DNA from: Catalinimonas sp038039535
GTDB taxonomy: Bacteria; Bacteroidota; Bacteroidia; Cytophagales; Cyclobacteriaceae
Direction: 5' to 3'
Length of the DNA stretch: 64,000 nucleotides
NCBI RefSeq assembly: GCF_038039535.1
Contig: NZ_JBBPHP010000008.1
Span: 1-64,000 of the forward strand
Part shown: positions 1 to 8,125 of the stretch, piece after piece
Layout of the letters: each line of letters opens with the position of its first letter
How positions within the stretch are numbered: the stretch's first letter is position 1
The notes under the pieces: model-generated
Seen by the model: only the letters and a program-made list of their open reading frames with translations
Database searches by the model: none
Told to the model about the DNA's origin: nothing
Position numbers and translations under genes: made by a program

Positions 1-45
1 ACAAAGGTGGCTAGTAGGCAACCAATCCACTATTGTTTGGTATCA

Positions 46-98
46 CTTTACATAAGCGACTACTCTACATAATGAGCATTATGTAAAGCTTTACATAA
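46..98. repeat. cluster of palindromic ctttacataa repeats
   Basis: TTATGTAAAGCTTTACATAA at 79-98 is a perfect 20-bp palindrome. A further copy of its half-site ctttacataa lies at 46-55, and a second inverted repeat (acataatg/cattatgt, 67-84) overlaps it. The cluster sits exactly where recognisable radC coding sequence begins, so it may mark a recombination junction or the end of an inserted element. A regulator-binding array is the alternative. The repeats are seen directly; the role is inferred. Confidence 0.6.
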
Positions 99-261
99 AT
101 CACATTCCCATCCATCGGGAAACCTCACCCCCAGCCAGGCAGATATGCAACTTACCAATAAGCTCAAAGAGGCAGGAAAGTTTCTTGACTTGCCAGTACT
201 GGATCATATTATCATTACATCAGAAGCATACTACAGTTTCGCTGATGAGGGAGTGCTTTAG
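76..261 (+). pseudogene. radC: 3' fragment of radC (JAB/MPN domain protein)
   Basis: The translation ends with the hallmark RadC C-terminus. It contains the JAMM-type motif HSHPSGNLTPSQAD (from base 103), then LTNKLKEAGKF, LDLPVLDHIIIT and a terminal YYSFADEGVL before the stop at 259-261. A stop codon at 73-75 lies in frame, and upstream of about base 100 the frame no longer matches the expected hydrophobic RadC strand, so the 5' part is missing or frameshifted. RadC-type proteins are common passengers on Bacteroidota mobile elements, which fits the mobilization genes that follow. The identity of the 3' part is well supported. Whether the break is an old rearrangement at the palindromes just upstream is inference. 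Confidence 0.75.
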
Positions 262-273
262 GCACTCCTTTCT
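250..273 (+). terminator. terminator overlapping radC stop
   Basis: A 7-bp stem, ggagtgc (250-256) with gcactcc (262-268), has a 5-nt loop and is followed by tttcttaatttt. The stem overlaps the radC stop codon, a normal arrangement for a rho-independent terminator. Confidence 0.6.
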
Positions 274-757
274 TAATTTTCCTTCCAACTTGGAGACGGC
301 CTCCGTGGAGACGGCCACCATGGTAATGGCCACCGTGGACCTCCGTGGACCTTTTCAGTGGTGGCGTAATATCGAATAGAAGTTCGCTTTTAGCCCATCG
401 GCCACGAGTATTCATTCCTCACTATACCCATGTTTATGAACCCTATGCGGGCCAACCTCTAGGTCACCCATTATTCCGCTAGAACACAGTACCAAGCTAC
501 CTTACCAGCAAAAGCAGTCCTGCCATTCCAAGAAGCTACATGTCCAGCGCACTCCACTTTAGGTTTGCCTTGTGCTATGCTTCCCACATTAAGTTGGGGC
601 TATCCCATATAACTTAGGTAAACAGACCCCAATGAGATTTGAGCTTAGCTTTTCTATTTAGTTTCGTATGCTGTAGAGTAATTTCAAACAAATAAGCACA
701 AATACTATGTATGCTTGCGCTAAAGTTTGTAAATAGTGGAAAAATGTACGTATTATC
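262..757. other. gene-free stretch after radC fragment
   Basis: No supportable gene is seen on either strand between the radC fragment and the XRE-like gene; short open frames here have no recognisable protein features. Apart from the tandem repeat at 291-355, the stretch shows only AT-rich sequence before base 757, which probably carries the promoter of the next gene. Confidence 0.4.
291..355. repeat. short GC-rich tandem repeat, 15-bp period
   Basis: Three 15-bp units beginning tgg (291-305, 306-320, 321-335; consensus near tggagacggccaccg) are followed by two 10-bp units (336-345, 346-355). The block is richer in G+C than its surroundings. It falls in no supported gene. Confidence 0.6.
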
Positions 758-1126
758 ATGCAGGATGACCAAAAAAGCGTAAATGAAAAGTTTAATGCCG
801 TATTCAAAGCTTTAAATACGAATGCATCACAAGTGAGTAAACGTCTGGGGTTGAGTCGTCCGGACAAATACTATAAAATAGAAAAAGGTAAAGCTAAGCC
901 TAGTTTTGAAACGCTTTCAGAAATCATCCAGATGTATCCTCAGATCAATGCTAATTACTACTTCAAAGATGATGTACCTATGTTTGAAGAAGGAGCAGAA
1001 GCTTATTCCAACCAACAGAACTCAATACAAAACTTGCGCATTAAGCACCTGGAACAAAAAGTAGCGATGTTGGAAGCTCAAAACCAGGAACTCATCCAAC
1101 AATTGGAAAGCATGAGAAACAAATGA
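758..1126 (+). CDS. XRE-like helix-turn-helix regulator with coiled-coil tail
   Basis: This 122-aa protein has an N-terminal Cro/C1-type helix-turn-helix: residues 10-60 include ASQVSKRLGLSRPDKYYKIEKGKAK, where the serine-rich turn and KIEKGKAKPS segment are typical of XRE proteins. About 30 residues later there is a heptad-rich segment (roughly 88-120, LEQKVAMLEAQNQELIQQLE) that should form a dimerising coiled coil. It is probably a DNA-binding regulator of the mobile element. The gene stands alone, with about 570 gene-free bases after it. The domain call is solid; its target is unknown. Confidence 0.7.
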   Translation: MQDDQKSVNEKFNAVFKALNTNASQVSKRLGLSRPDKYYKIEKGKAKPSFETLSEIIQMYPQINANYYFKDDVPMFEEGAEAYSNQQNSIQNLRIKHLEQKVAMLEAQNQELIQQLESMRNK

Positions 1127-1696
1127 TCAGGCATGGCTACAATTATTTTTCTTTAGACAATAAAGTCTTGTTGTACTTGTTCACACCCGGAATGTCAGTC
1201 TCTTGAACCCCTGTCCATCCTGGAGCAATCCAACCTGGTATGTAATACTATTTTTTTATAGAGGGAGAGGAAATCTACAGTGCCAATAATTGGAAATACC
1301 CTTTCAAATTAGAATACCAAAAATAATACGTATTAATTTCGTTAATTTGCAATTCATCATAAGAAATTATCTATAGATATATCTGTAAAATCATATTAAT
1401 ATCTTTTTTTGCCAATAATATGTATTTATTGTCCTGCTCTATTCTTAGTAGAATGCGTATTTTTTTCGTAAATTAGGATGATTTTATTCAGCAAAGTGCT
1501 TAGCAAGTTTAAGTATCATTTCTGATATAAAACTATACAATATGATGACATTGGTCGGGCCTCCTATGCAGAATGATAGTGGACCAGACCAAAATATAGA
1601 GTGCTAAACTTACCTGAAATAGAAAGCCAGTATAATAAATTTATTAAGGATCAAATCTGAGAAAAACGCTCCAAACACTCAAAGCTAACCTAACCA
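1127..1696. other. 570-bp gene-free stretch
   Basis: No gene of convincing length is seen on either strand. The sequence is AT-rich. An imperfect hairpin pairs ttggtcgggcc (1551-1561) with ggaccagaccaa (1581-1592), inside a 21-codon open frame that starts at about base 1541. Neither is strong enough to call an RNA or peptide gene. The last 50 bases probably contain the promoter for the gene at 1697. Confidence 0.35.
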
Positions 1697-2467
1697 ATGG
1701 AAAGAAGAATACACCTGTTTTTTGAAAAGATTGCAGAAAGCCTGTTTACGCTGCCGCCCATCATGATTGGTATGTTTGCCATGTATGCTTACCTGGTCTA
1801 TGAAAGTCAGGCTCTCTTAATTAACCAATTACCGGATACAATCATAGGCTGGCAAAGAGAAGGCGCTGCATGGTTTCTTTCAGTAGCCATACACCTGACT
1901 ATTCTCACTACTGCAGCGAATAGTAAACTTGTCCACCAGGCATTTCCGGTGCTCTTTGCTTTTGCCGGTTATTTTATCACGACCCTCTTTTTTGATGCCT
2001 GGAATTTTGCCAAAGCTTCTCAGGACATATTCATAAGCCAGCTTTTTAGTTTGCTGATCGCTGTGATCAACTATTTGTTTGTATACCTCTTCGTAGGAAA
2101 GTGGAAAGAGTTAAAAACCCAACAAGCAGATCAACAGGCTTTACAAGATGCTAAGGAAGCGGCAACCCAACTCAAGGAAGAAGTTACCAATACCCACCAA
2201 TCCCTTACCATGCTGCAAGCACAACTCAACAAACGTAACGAAGAACTTACCGAAGGTAAACAGGCCCTTACCAAGCTTCATCAAACCTTGACCAGGCAAC
2301 AACGACAGCATGAGGAAGAACTACAAATGGTCGCTGAAAATAGGATGTGTGTCACTTGTGGTTACCAAGCCGATACCTATCAACAACTGTCTCGCTACAA
2401 AAGAGACTGTGAGCTTTGTAAAAAAGCGAGGAAGCAGAAGAATAACCATAAGGTTAAAATTGCCTGA
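1697..2467 (+). CDS. membrane protein with coiled coil and C-terminal Cys4 zinc motif
   Basis: This 256-aa protein is not recognised as a named family. Four hydrophobic segments are visible between about residues 20 and 135 (around IMIGMFAMYAYLVY, WFLSVAIHLTILTTA, FAFAGYFITTLFF and LFSLLIAVINYLFVYLFV). A long charged coiled coil follows (about 140-210, rich in QLKEEV and LTKLHQTL heptads). The C-terminus has two CxxC pairs, CVTC and CELC, spaced as in a small zinc finger and followed by a very basic tail. This predicts an inner-membrane anchor with a long cytoplasmic stalk and a nucleic-acid- or protein-binding zinc tip. It lies between the XRE regulator and the replication/mobilization block and may be paired with the small membrane protein that follows 26 bp later. 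The function is unknown. Confidence 0.6.
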   Translation: MERRIHLFFEKIAESLFTLPPIMIGMFAMYAYLVYESQALLINQLPDTIIGWQREGAAWFLSVAIHLTILTTAANSKLVHQAFPVLFAFAGYFITTLFFDAWNFAKASQDIFISQLFSLLIAVINYLFVYLFVGKWKELKTQQADQQALQDAKEAATQLKEEVTNTHQSLTMLQAQLNKRNEELTEGKQALTKLHQTLTRQQRQHEEELQMVAENRMCVTCGYQADTYQQLSRYKRDCELCKKARKQKNNHKVKIA

Positions 2468-2493
2468 TTTAACCAAAGCTTTAATAAATAGTA

Positions 2494-2874
2494 ATGTCAC
2501 CAAGAAAAGTCAGGATAGTCAGAAGAAGAAATGTGCTCCTTAAAACAGAGTGTATGCTAACCCTCATCATGCTTATAGCCATCATGAAGTTTTCTCTAGG
2601 GCTACCCTGGTATATGTTATTAGTAGTTACGATTTTATTACACCGCTTACTCTACAAAGCTTTCTATTCATCCAGATGGTTTCGTTATTTATTTGCACTT
2701 TCTTTCTCAATTTTCTGGGGAGTATTGGCAGCTTCTTTTGTTTCCAGATTGGATAGTGAAGGGGTATTCTCTGTTTCCTTCATTGGGATCTTTACATTTC
2801 TGTTCAGTCTATTTTCACATAAAAAACAATTTGCTTTTTACTCCAAGGCTGATCTGATCATCTACCAACGTTAG
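2494..2874 (+). CDS. small membrane protein, unknown function
   Basis: This 126-aa protein starts with a very basic N-terminus (MSPRKVRIVRRRNVLLK) followed by three or four hydrophobic segments (about residues 22-50, 62-80 and 90-107), so it should be an inner-membrane protein with its N-terminus inside. It starts 26 bp after the zinc-motif membrane protein and is followed by a good terminator, so the two are probably cotranscribed. No family is recognised. Coding status rests on length, membrane topology and operon position. Confidence 0.5.
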   Translation: MSPRKVRIVRRRNVLLKTECMLTLIMLIAIMKFSLGLPWYMLLVVTILLHRLLYKAFYSSRWFRYLFALSFSIFWGVLAASFVSRLDSEGVFSVSFIGIFTFLFSLFSHKKQFAFYSKADLIIYQR

Positions 2875-2925
2875 GTACGCCATACATTAGATCACATATT
2901 AGGCAAGAAACAATTAAGAAAAAAT

Positions 2926-2950
2926 AGGCAGCCCAAAAGGCTGCCTTTTT
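2926..2950 (+). terminator. rho-independent terminator
   Basis: A perfect 8-bp stem, aggcagcc (2926-2933) with ggctgcct (2939-2946), has a 5-nt loop and is followed by five Ts. It closes the two-gene membrane-protein unit. An A-run precedes the stem, so it could also work on the minus strand. Confidence 0.8.
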
Positions 2951-3129
2951 CCTACTTCCATAACTACCAAAATTATGGGGTTACAAAAGTAGTAATAGTA
3001 TTTAAATATTACATCATAAATTATAAACTTTTTCAATTTTTTATTGTGATAAAGTAATTTTGAGATCATATTTGCACTTATTAATATTGAAAAACTAATC
3101 AAAACTTACATAGGTTTACGGTGTTGGCT

Positions 3130-4623
3130 ATGCAGTATGAATTTAATACCCTGAAAAAACTTGTTTCCGGAACGTTGTCATTAAATTACACCCGCCGTAG
3201 TGATCTTTCTCAGCAACGTCATTTTCTTCAGGATCGCTTTCCTCTTTGTATGAAGCATTATGCGGTTCACTTCAGCCTTCATAATGAAAAATGGCAATTC
3301 ATTTCCTTTGATCGTAGTACCCAGGAACAGCTTTATGATTTACCTATGGCCTTTCCGGAGAGACACTATCCGGCATTAAACAGAAGCCCTTATGCTTACC
3401 TGCTGGACTGGCTGGTGGATTACTTTCAACTTCCTCAAAAAGATATTGAATGGACCAGCTATCATCATGAAGAAAATCAGTTGACCATAGAGTTGGTAGT
3501 GTTATCAGATTTTCAGGAAATAGATGCCCAGGAAGTTTATTTTCACTACTACCAGACCATGCTTTACATAGAAGGGGAGAAGATTAAAGAACGATGGGCG
3601 AAAGTGATTTTTAGTCTGACACAGGAAGATGAAATCAGGCTTTATGTTCAGAATCATCAAAGGGCCCTTGATCGTCTACGAGCAAAAGTGAAAAGCAACA
3701 TTAATAGTCAGGAACACCATCGCCTTCATGAATACTCACCAACTTTTACCATAGAGGATACTTACAAAGCCATGTATACTGCCCTGGATGCACTTATGAT
3801 GCATCTGGAAAGTCAATATGGTAAATTTGTTGACGATAAAGCCTGCTTGTCTTTTCGTAGTCGCCTGAGGGCTTACCAGGAATTATCACCTGCATTAAAC
3901 TTACTCCTGGAACGGTTGACTGAAGATCAGATTAGCGATGATCTTCAAAAGATCATCAAAATGCCAATTAATCATTTTCAACGTTTGCCCTATCATCAGG
4001 AAGTAACCTACCGTGAACTTGTTTACGGAAAACAACTCATCAAATCTCTGGCCCATGACTCACAGGAACCAAAAGATGAATTGGACTATGTACAGGTACT
4101 CCTAAGGGAAGATTTTAACCATCCGGACTTGCTTGATTTTCTCTCCAAAAAGATAGAAGCCGATATTGAAGCAGAAATTGATCCGGTGAGTAGACTTCGT
4201 TTCTGGATCAAGCAATGTCGTCAATTGCCCATTACCAATCCTTTGAGTTATCTACCAAACCTACCTCCCCTGAAAGAACAATTACTGGAGTGGCTTCAAG
4301 AAGAACTGGTGTTTCGTAAAGAAGTAGAAGGTCAAGATGAAAAAACGAAAACTTTATCTGTAGATCAAATGATTCCTATTGGTCTCTCAGTACCACAGTG
4401 GGCATTATTACTACGACTTTTACATGAAGTGGGCATATTATTACCGAGGCAAAAATCTGATCTGTTCAGAACGTTTTCACAGTTGGTTTCCACAAATCGT
4501 GTTCATAAAGTTTCTGCAGGAAGCCTGCAGTCTAATTATTACAGAATAGAAGAGGGAGCAAGTAGAGTTGTCAAAGATAAAATTATTGAAATGCTCAACG
4601 TGGCCCGGAAGATTACCCAGTGA
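3130..4623 (+). CDS. unknown 497-aa element protein, possible RteC-like C-terminus
   Basis: The frame can start with GTG at 3121, but the ATG at 3130 (MQYEFNTLKK) is the more likely start. The protein is soluble, largely helical and charged, with no signal peptide. The final 80 residues (about 415-495) run SVPQWALLLRLLHEVGILL, then an FRTFSQLV helix, then SNYYRIEEGASRVVKDKIIEML. This layout resembles the C-terminal helical module of RteC-type regulators and related proteins of Bacteroidota conjugative elements, but the match is only by eye. It lies upstream of the excisionase-like and replication-type genes, separated from them by 205 bp that contains a palindrome. It may be a regulator of excision or transfer; this is inference. 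Confidence 0.5.
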   Translation: MQYEFNTLKKLVSGTLSLNYTRRSDLSQQRHFLQDRFPLCMKHYAVHFSLHNEKWQFISFDRSTQEQLYDLPMAFPERHYPALNRSPYAYLLDWLVDYFQLPQKDIEWTSYHHEENQLTIELVVLSDFQEIDAQEVYFHYYQTMLYIEGEKIKERWAKVIFSLTQEDEIRLYVQNHQRALDRLRAKVKSNINSQEHHRLHEYSPTFTIEDTYKAMYTALDALMMHLESQYGKFVDDKACLSFRSRLRAYQELSPALNLLLERLTEDQISDDLQKIIKMPINHFQRLPYHQEVTYRELVYGKQLIKSLAHDSQEPKDELDYVQVLLREDFNHPDLLDFLSKKIEADIEAEIDPVSRLRFWIKQCRQLPITNPLSYLPNLPPLKEQLLEWLQEELVFRKEVEGQDEKTKTLSVDQMIPIGLSVPQWALLLRLLHEVGILLPRQKSDLFRTFSQLVSTNRVHKVSAGSLQSNYYRIEEGASRVVKDKIIEMLNVARKITQ

Positions 4624-4750
4624 CAATCAGGAACAAATCTTTCCAAGCTCATGCAAATCCAGCAAAAGCAACCTAATTACAGCGGTAATTAAGGATACAG
4701 CGATAGAAAAAATAAAATTTATTTCTTATTGACTATCAATGACTTAAGAG

Positions 4751-4764
4751 GGGTAGTACTACCC
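4751..4764. repeat. perfect 14-bp palindrome upstream of excisionase-like gene
   Basis: gggtagtactaccc is a perfect palindrome 65 bp before the helix-turn-helix gene at 4829, in an AT-rich background, with a related ttactact segment just after it. It is a plausible operator for the excisionase-like or replication gene block. Confidence 0.45.
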
Positions 4765-4828
4765 TTACTACTGTTTTTGCTTTTCCCTTTTTTTCTACTT
4801 GCAGGCATCAAACAAAACACAATAAAAT

Positions 4829-5104
4829 ATGTCTGCACAAATCGTTACTACTGAAGATCTGTTAATCTTTAAAAAAGAGTTGATTGAAGAGCTAAAAGGC
4901 TTATTAGCCCAAAACGTTGCGCAACCCAAACAATGGTTGCGGTCTTCTGAAGTGAGGAAGATGTTATCGGTTTCTCCCGGAACCCTGCAAAACCTGCGGA
5001 TCAACGGCACGCTACCTTACACCAAAGTAGGAGGGGTAATCTATTATGATCAGGGCGATATTCTAAAAGTATTGGAGGAAAATAAAATAGATAATGGACT
5101 ATGA
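4829..5104 (+). CDS. excisionase-like helix-turn-helix protein
   Basis: This 91-aa protein has an N-terminal helical segment (residues 8-30) and a MerR/excisionase-type winged helix at about 36-86: WLRSSEVRKMLSVSPGTLQN, RINGTLPYTKVGGVIYYDQGDI. This is the standard form of the DNA-binding protein that precedes replication and mobilization genes in Bacteroidota conjugative and mobilizable elements. Such proteins either assist the integrase in excision or control the element's genes. Its stop overlaps the next start by 4 bp (ATGA), so the two are translationally coupled. Confidence 0.75.
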   Translation: MSAQIVTTEDLLIFKKELIEELKGLLAQNVAQPKQWLRSSEVRKMLSVSPGTLQNLRINGTLPYTKVGGVIYYDQGDILKVLEENKIDNGL

Positions 5105-5922
5105 GTCATTATCCCAATTACCAGATCATGCTACCGGGAGTCGTCCGTTTTGACAAGCGTTTACCTCCCAATGCAAAATTACTGTACGGAGAGATAAAGG
5201 CCCTTTGTGACCAACAGGGCTACTGCTGGGCAAGTAACAATCATCTCGCAAATCTTTATGGTGTTCAAGCAAAAGTCATTTCTCGTTGGATCAGTTTACT
5301 AAACAGATTCGGATATGTTAAGATTGAAGTACTCCGGGGTAATCAGCGGAAAATTTATGTCAATAGCGATCCACTGCAGAAGGGTAGCACCCTACCTTTT
5401 ATAGTAGAGCAGAGGAACTCAATAGTAGAGGGCGATCTATCCAAAAGTAGATCGGAAGAACACTTACACCTTATTAATAATATTATCGATTATAACTATC
5501 GATTATATAATAGAAAAGACCATGATTCATCTACTAAAAAGTGGAGGGAAGATAAGAAGCCTGAAGGGAAAGATATAGATTCAAAAAAGTCGGAAACCTC
5601 CCCCCGGGTTGCGCCAGTCCCGGTACGACGCTCGTCCCCTCCTCAGAAATTTGTAAAGCCAACCACCGAAGAAGTGGAGTACTACATGAAAAAGCAAAAG
5701 GCACTTTGTCCCAATATTGAAATTACTCACCTACATGCTTTAAAGTTTGTAAGTCACTATCAGGCCAATGGTTGGAAGGTAGGACACCACAGTATGCAGG
5801 ATTGGAAAGCAGCAGTAGACAAATGGCTACTCAACGCCGCGAATTATCAACTCCAGAAACCACAAAACCATGAAAACCGATTACACAGCGGAGGGGCAAA
5901 AGACTACAGCATACCGCTCTGA
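5101..5922 (+). CDS. winged-helix replication-type protein
   Basis: This 273-aa protein opens with the helix-turn-helix seen in many plasmid and element replication proteins: residues 15-75 include LPPNAKLLYGEIKALCDQQG, CWASNNHLANLYGV and VISRWISLLNRFGYVKIE. A low-complexity linker (about 110-175, rich in Lys, Ser and Pro) leads to a helical C-terminal part (VEYYMKKQKAL; WKAAVDKWLLNA) like that of DnaD/replisome-organiser proteins. It overlaps the next gene, a DnaC-like ATPase, by 53 bp. The pair resembles the initiator/helicase-loader couples of phages and mobile elements. It probably starts element replication after excision, which is inference. Confidence 0.65.
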   Translation: MSHYPNYQIMLPGVVRFDKRLPPNAKLLYGEIKALCDQQGYCWASNNHLANLYGVQAKVISRWISLLNRFGYVKIEVLRGNQRKIYVNSDPLQKGSTLPFIVEQRNSIVEGDLSKSRSEEHLHLINNIIDYNYRLYNRKDHDSSTKKWREDKKPEGKDIDSKKSETSPRVAPVPVRRSSPPQKFVKPTTEEVEYYMKKQKALCPNIEITHLHALKFVSHYQANGWKVGHHSMQDWKAAVDKWLLNAANYQLQKPQNHENRLHSGGAKDYSIPL

Positions 5923-6541
5923 AGATAATTTCTCAGTCACCTGGCAGCGGTTCAGCAATGAAGTACAATTGGCTTTACCCAACTTTAAGATAGATGCTAT
6001 GAACAAATCGGTTATAGAATCTGTACTGGCTTACTTTGCCAGTGATAGGGTAAAGTGTCAAAATGCAGGTTTAAACCTTCAGAAAGGCTTATTGCTATCG
6101 GGGCCGGTAGGTTGCGGAAAAACTACCTTGATGCGCCTTTTTTCCAGGCAGCGATACAGGATTATTTCAACCCGTGAGATCAGTCGGCAGTTTATTCAAA
6201 ATGGCCACGCAGGGCTGGAAAAATATGGTGCCAAGAGTTTTGTGAAAAAGCATACCGGTTATGGAAAACAAATATGCTATGACCAGCCCATTACCTACTG
6301 TTTTGATGATCTCGGAGTAGAGCCCAATGCCCAGCACTTTGGCAATGAGTGTAATGCAATGGCCGAAGTATTACTTGACCGTTATGAGCAATTCATCAGT
6401 CGGGGTATGTTAACCCATATGACAACCAATCTGAATACCCATGAAATTGAAAATTTGTACGGGGATAGGGTTCGCTCCAGGCTCAGAGAAATGTTCAATT
6501 TGGTCAGCTTTCCCAGAGAAGCCAAAGACCGTAGAAGGTAA
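5870..6541 (+). CDS. DnaC-like AAA+ ATPase
   Basis: This 223-aa P-loop ATPase has a Walker A motif GPVGCGKTT near residue 76, a Walker B motif YCFDDLG near 144, a sensor-like THMTTNL near 184 and an arginine-finger segment GDRVRSRLREMF near 198. Size and motif order fit the DnaC/IstB-type helicase-loader group. Together with the winged-helix protein whose 3' end it overlaps, it likely loads a helicase during element replication. The start shown gives the full domain; a slightly later start cannot be excluded because of the 53-bp overlap. Confidence 0.75.
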   Translation: MKTDYTAEGQKTTAYRSEDNFSVTWQRFSNEVQLALPNFKIDAMNKSVIESVLAYFASDRVKCQNAGLNLQKGLLLSGPVGCGKTTLMRLFSRQRYRIISTREISRQFIQNGHAGLEKYGAKSFVKKHTGYGKQICYDQPITYCFDDLGVEPNAQHFGNECNAMAEVLLDRYEQFISRGMLTHMTTNLNTHEIENLYGDRVRSRLREMFNLVSFPREAKDRRR

Positions 6542-6593
6542 AATTTGAAATGATTACAGCAAGAAGGGCAGGTGCAGGTACTTTATCAATTTG

Positions 6594-6666
6594 TTGATTA
6601 TTAGTGAGTTACAACATGTTTATGAAATGATGGAGTACTTAACTCCTCTATCTTACTGATAATCAA
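6594..6666. other. candidate oriT (nested inverted repeats before mob genes)
   Basis: Two 12-nt arms, ttgattattagt (6594-6605) and actgataatcaa (6655-6666), are inverted repeats with one mismatch. They enclose a second small hairpin, ggagt/actcc, at about 6632-6646. The structure lies in the 169-bp gap just upstream of the accessory and relaxase genes, where oriT usually lies in Bacteroidota mobilizable elements. The repeats are seen directly; the assignment is inference. Confidence 0.35.
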
Positions 6667-6710
6667 TAAGCAAAGAAGTACCAACCGAAGTACCTTATAT
6701 AAAATCACGC

Positions 6711-7121
6711 ATGAGCAGTAGTAAAAAAATCAATGTATCTAATACACTACACCAGCAGATTGAAGAAGAAAGTAAAAGGCTAAAGCTGTCTCATAAAGAT
6801 TATGTGGAAGCATGTATCAGTTTCTTTCTGAAGCGTCAGCTGGATCCCAGAATCTATCAACCGGAGGAAAATAAACAGATTATCCAACAGGCCATAGACC
6901 GGCTCTTTTCCTACCTCATGCATCAGGAGAAATACCTGTTAAAAAGTTTATTCTTAGAAACTGCCAAAGCCCGGATACTAAGTGAGTTGTCAGTAAATCA
7001 CTTAATCACTCTCCTTACCGATGACGAGGCTAGTCTGCAAAATATGCAGCAGGCAGATCAACAATATTTAGCTGAGCGCCTGAGACATGTAAAGGACCAA
7101 CTGGATAATTTCCATTCCTAA
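6711..7121 (+). CDS. BfmA/BtgA-type mobilization accessory protein
   Basis: This 136-aa protein begins with a ribbon-helix-helix-like region (residues 5-40: INVSNTLHQQIEEESKRLKL, SHKDYVEACISFFLKRQ) and continues as a helical bundle. Size, layout and position 11 bp before a relaxase match the BfmA/BtgA family of small DNA-binding mobilization proteins of Bacteroidota elements, which help the relaxase at oriT. It shares an operon with the relaxase and coupling protein. Confidence 0.7.
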   Translation: MSSSKKINVSNTLHQQIEEESKRLKLSHKDYVEACISFFLKRQLDPRIYQPEENKQIIQQAIDRLFSYLMHQEKYLLKSLFLETAKARILSELSVNHLITLLTDDEASLQNMQQADQQYLAERLRHVKDQLDNFHS

Positions 7122-7132
7122 ACTCTAACAAA

Positions 7133-8125
7133 ATGCATAGTAAAATCATCAATCCGAGACAGCACGGAAAGTTTGTGTTCAACAACCGCGGTTCCTGTAA
7201 GGGAATCGTCACCTATCTTGGCCATGAGGCAAGAGAGCAGGACAAAGAAACCCAGTTTTTCAATGATGAAAAATCAGGTATCAAATCAGAATATGTAAAA
7301 GAATCCATAGATGCTAATACTCAAGGTTTACGCAAGAATCAGGAAAAGTTCTTTTCTCTGGTGCTTTCTCCTTCAGAAGAGGAGCTGAGGCATTTGCAAC
7401 ATGATCCTGAAAAGTTCAAGGCCTTTACCCGGGAAGTTATGCGAAACTATGCCGTTAACTTTCAACACAAGGATAAACCTCTGTCCTCAAAAGATCTTAT
7501 CTGGTTTGCTACGATTCATGAAGAAAGAAAGGTTAAAGAGGGAGAACAGAAAGGGGTAAGTAAATCCGGCTCTCATCAGCATGTACATATCATTGTTAGT
7601 GGCAAAGACAAAAGTGGAGCGTTGAGATTGAATCCCCGGCATCATCAATCCCAGTTTTCCATTAGAGAATGGCAGCAGCAAAATGGCAAGACTTTCCAGC
7701 AGATGTTTGGCTATGAGAAAGCGACTGACTCAAAGAAACTTACTCAAGGAATGGCAGAGGATCAGGTAGAGAGGCACCAGGAGCGCATCAGAAACCGAGT
7801 AGATCATCTCAACCAATATTTTGTAGGAAGTCAAAAGATAGATATTCACAGAGCATTGGCCATTGCAGAAGAGAAGCAATACGGAAAAGGTTTTTTCTTC
7901 AACCTGCACCGACTCACTCAAAACTACCAGAAGGGAAAGCTAATCCACAATCCTTATCATGTGCTTGAAACCGGAAGAGACGAGAAGGTTTTTCACCCAG
8001 AAAGGTCAATAAGCAGTGTGGCGAAAAGTATTCAGCAAATGGGCCATGAAACCAGTGAGGAAGATGATCTCTTCCTAGAGCGACTGAAAAAGAGAAAGTC
8101 TGTTGAGATAGATCAGGAAAGGTGA
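7133..8125 (+). CDS. relaxase / mobilization protein (DUF5712 type)
   Basis: This 330-aa protein has the order expected of a small Bacteroidota relaxase: an N-terminal part with KGIVTYLGHEA, a central FFSLVLSPSEEEL strand, and a metal-binding HQHVHIIVSGKDKSG segment near residue 150 whose two histidines fit the relaxase HxH pattern. A downstream RLNPRHH adds further histidines. It should nick the element at oriT and lead the DNA strand into a recipient using a mating apparatus supplied by a coresident conjugative element. Its stop overlaps the coupling-protein start by 4 bp. The relaxase role is well supported by motif and context; the catalytic tyrosine was not assigned. Confidence 0.75.
   Translation: MHSKIINPRQHGKFVFNNRGSCKGIVTYLGHEAREQDKETQFFNDEKSGIKSEYVKESIDANTQGLRKNQEKFFSLVLSPSEEELRHLQHDPEKFKAFTREVMRNYAVNFQHKDKPLSSKDLIWFATIHEERKVKEGEQKGVSKSGSHQHVHIIVSGKDKSGALRLNPRHHQSQFSIREWQQQNGKTFQQMFGYEKATDSKKLTQGMAEDQVERHQERIRNRVDHLNQYFVGSQKIDIHRALAIAEEKQYGKGFFFNLHRLTQNYQKGKLIHNPYHVLETGRDEKVFHPERSISSVAKSIQQMGHETSEEDDLFLERLKKRKSVEIDQER

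Noticed and set aside
291..355. CRISPR-like array
   Set aside because: Units are contiguous 10-15 bp repeats without spacers, so this is a simple tandem repeat.
1541..1606. 21-codon peptide gene in the gap after the XRE gene
   Set aside because: Too short, with no conserved features or promoter evidence; it overlaps an imperfect hairpin that may be the real signal.
2310..2543. 77-aa open frame overlapping the end of the zinc-motif membrane protein
   Set aside because: It is an alternate-frame reading of the coiled-coil/zinc coding sequence.
4751..4764. Replication origin at the palindrome
   Set aside because: A single 14-bp palindrome without iterons or a DnaA-box cluster is not enough evidence; listed only as a possible operator.
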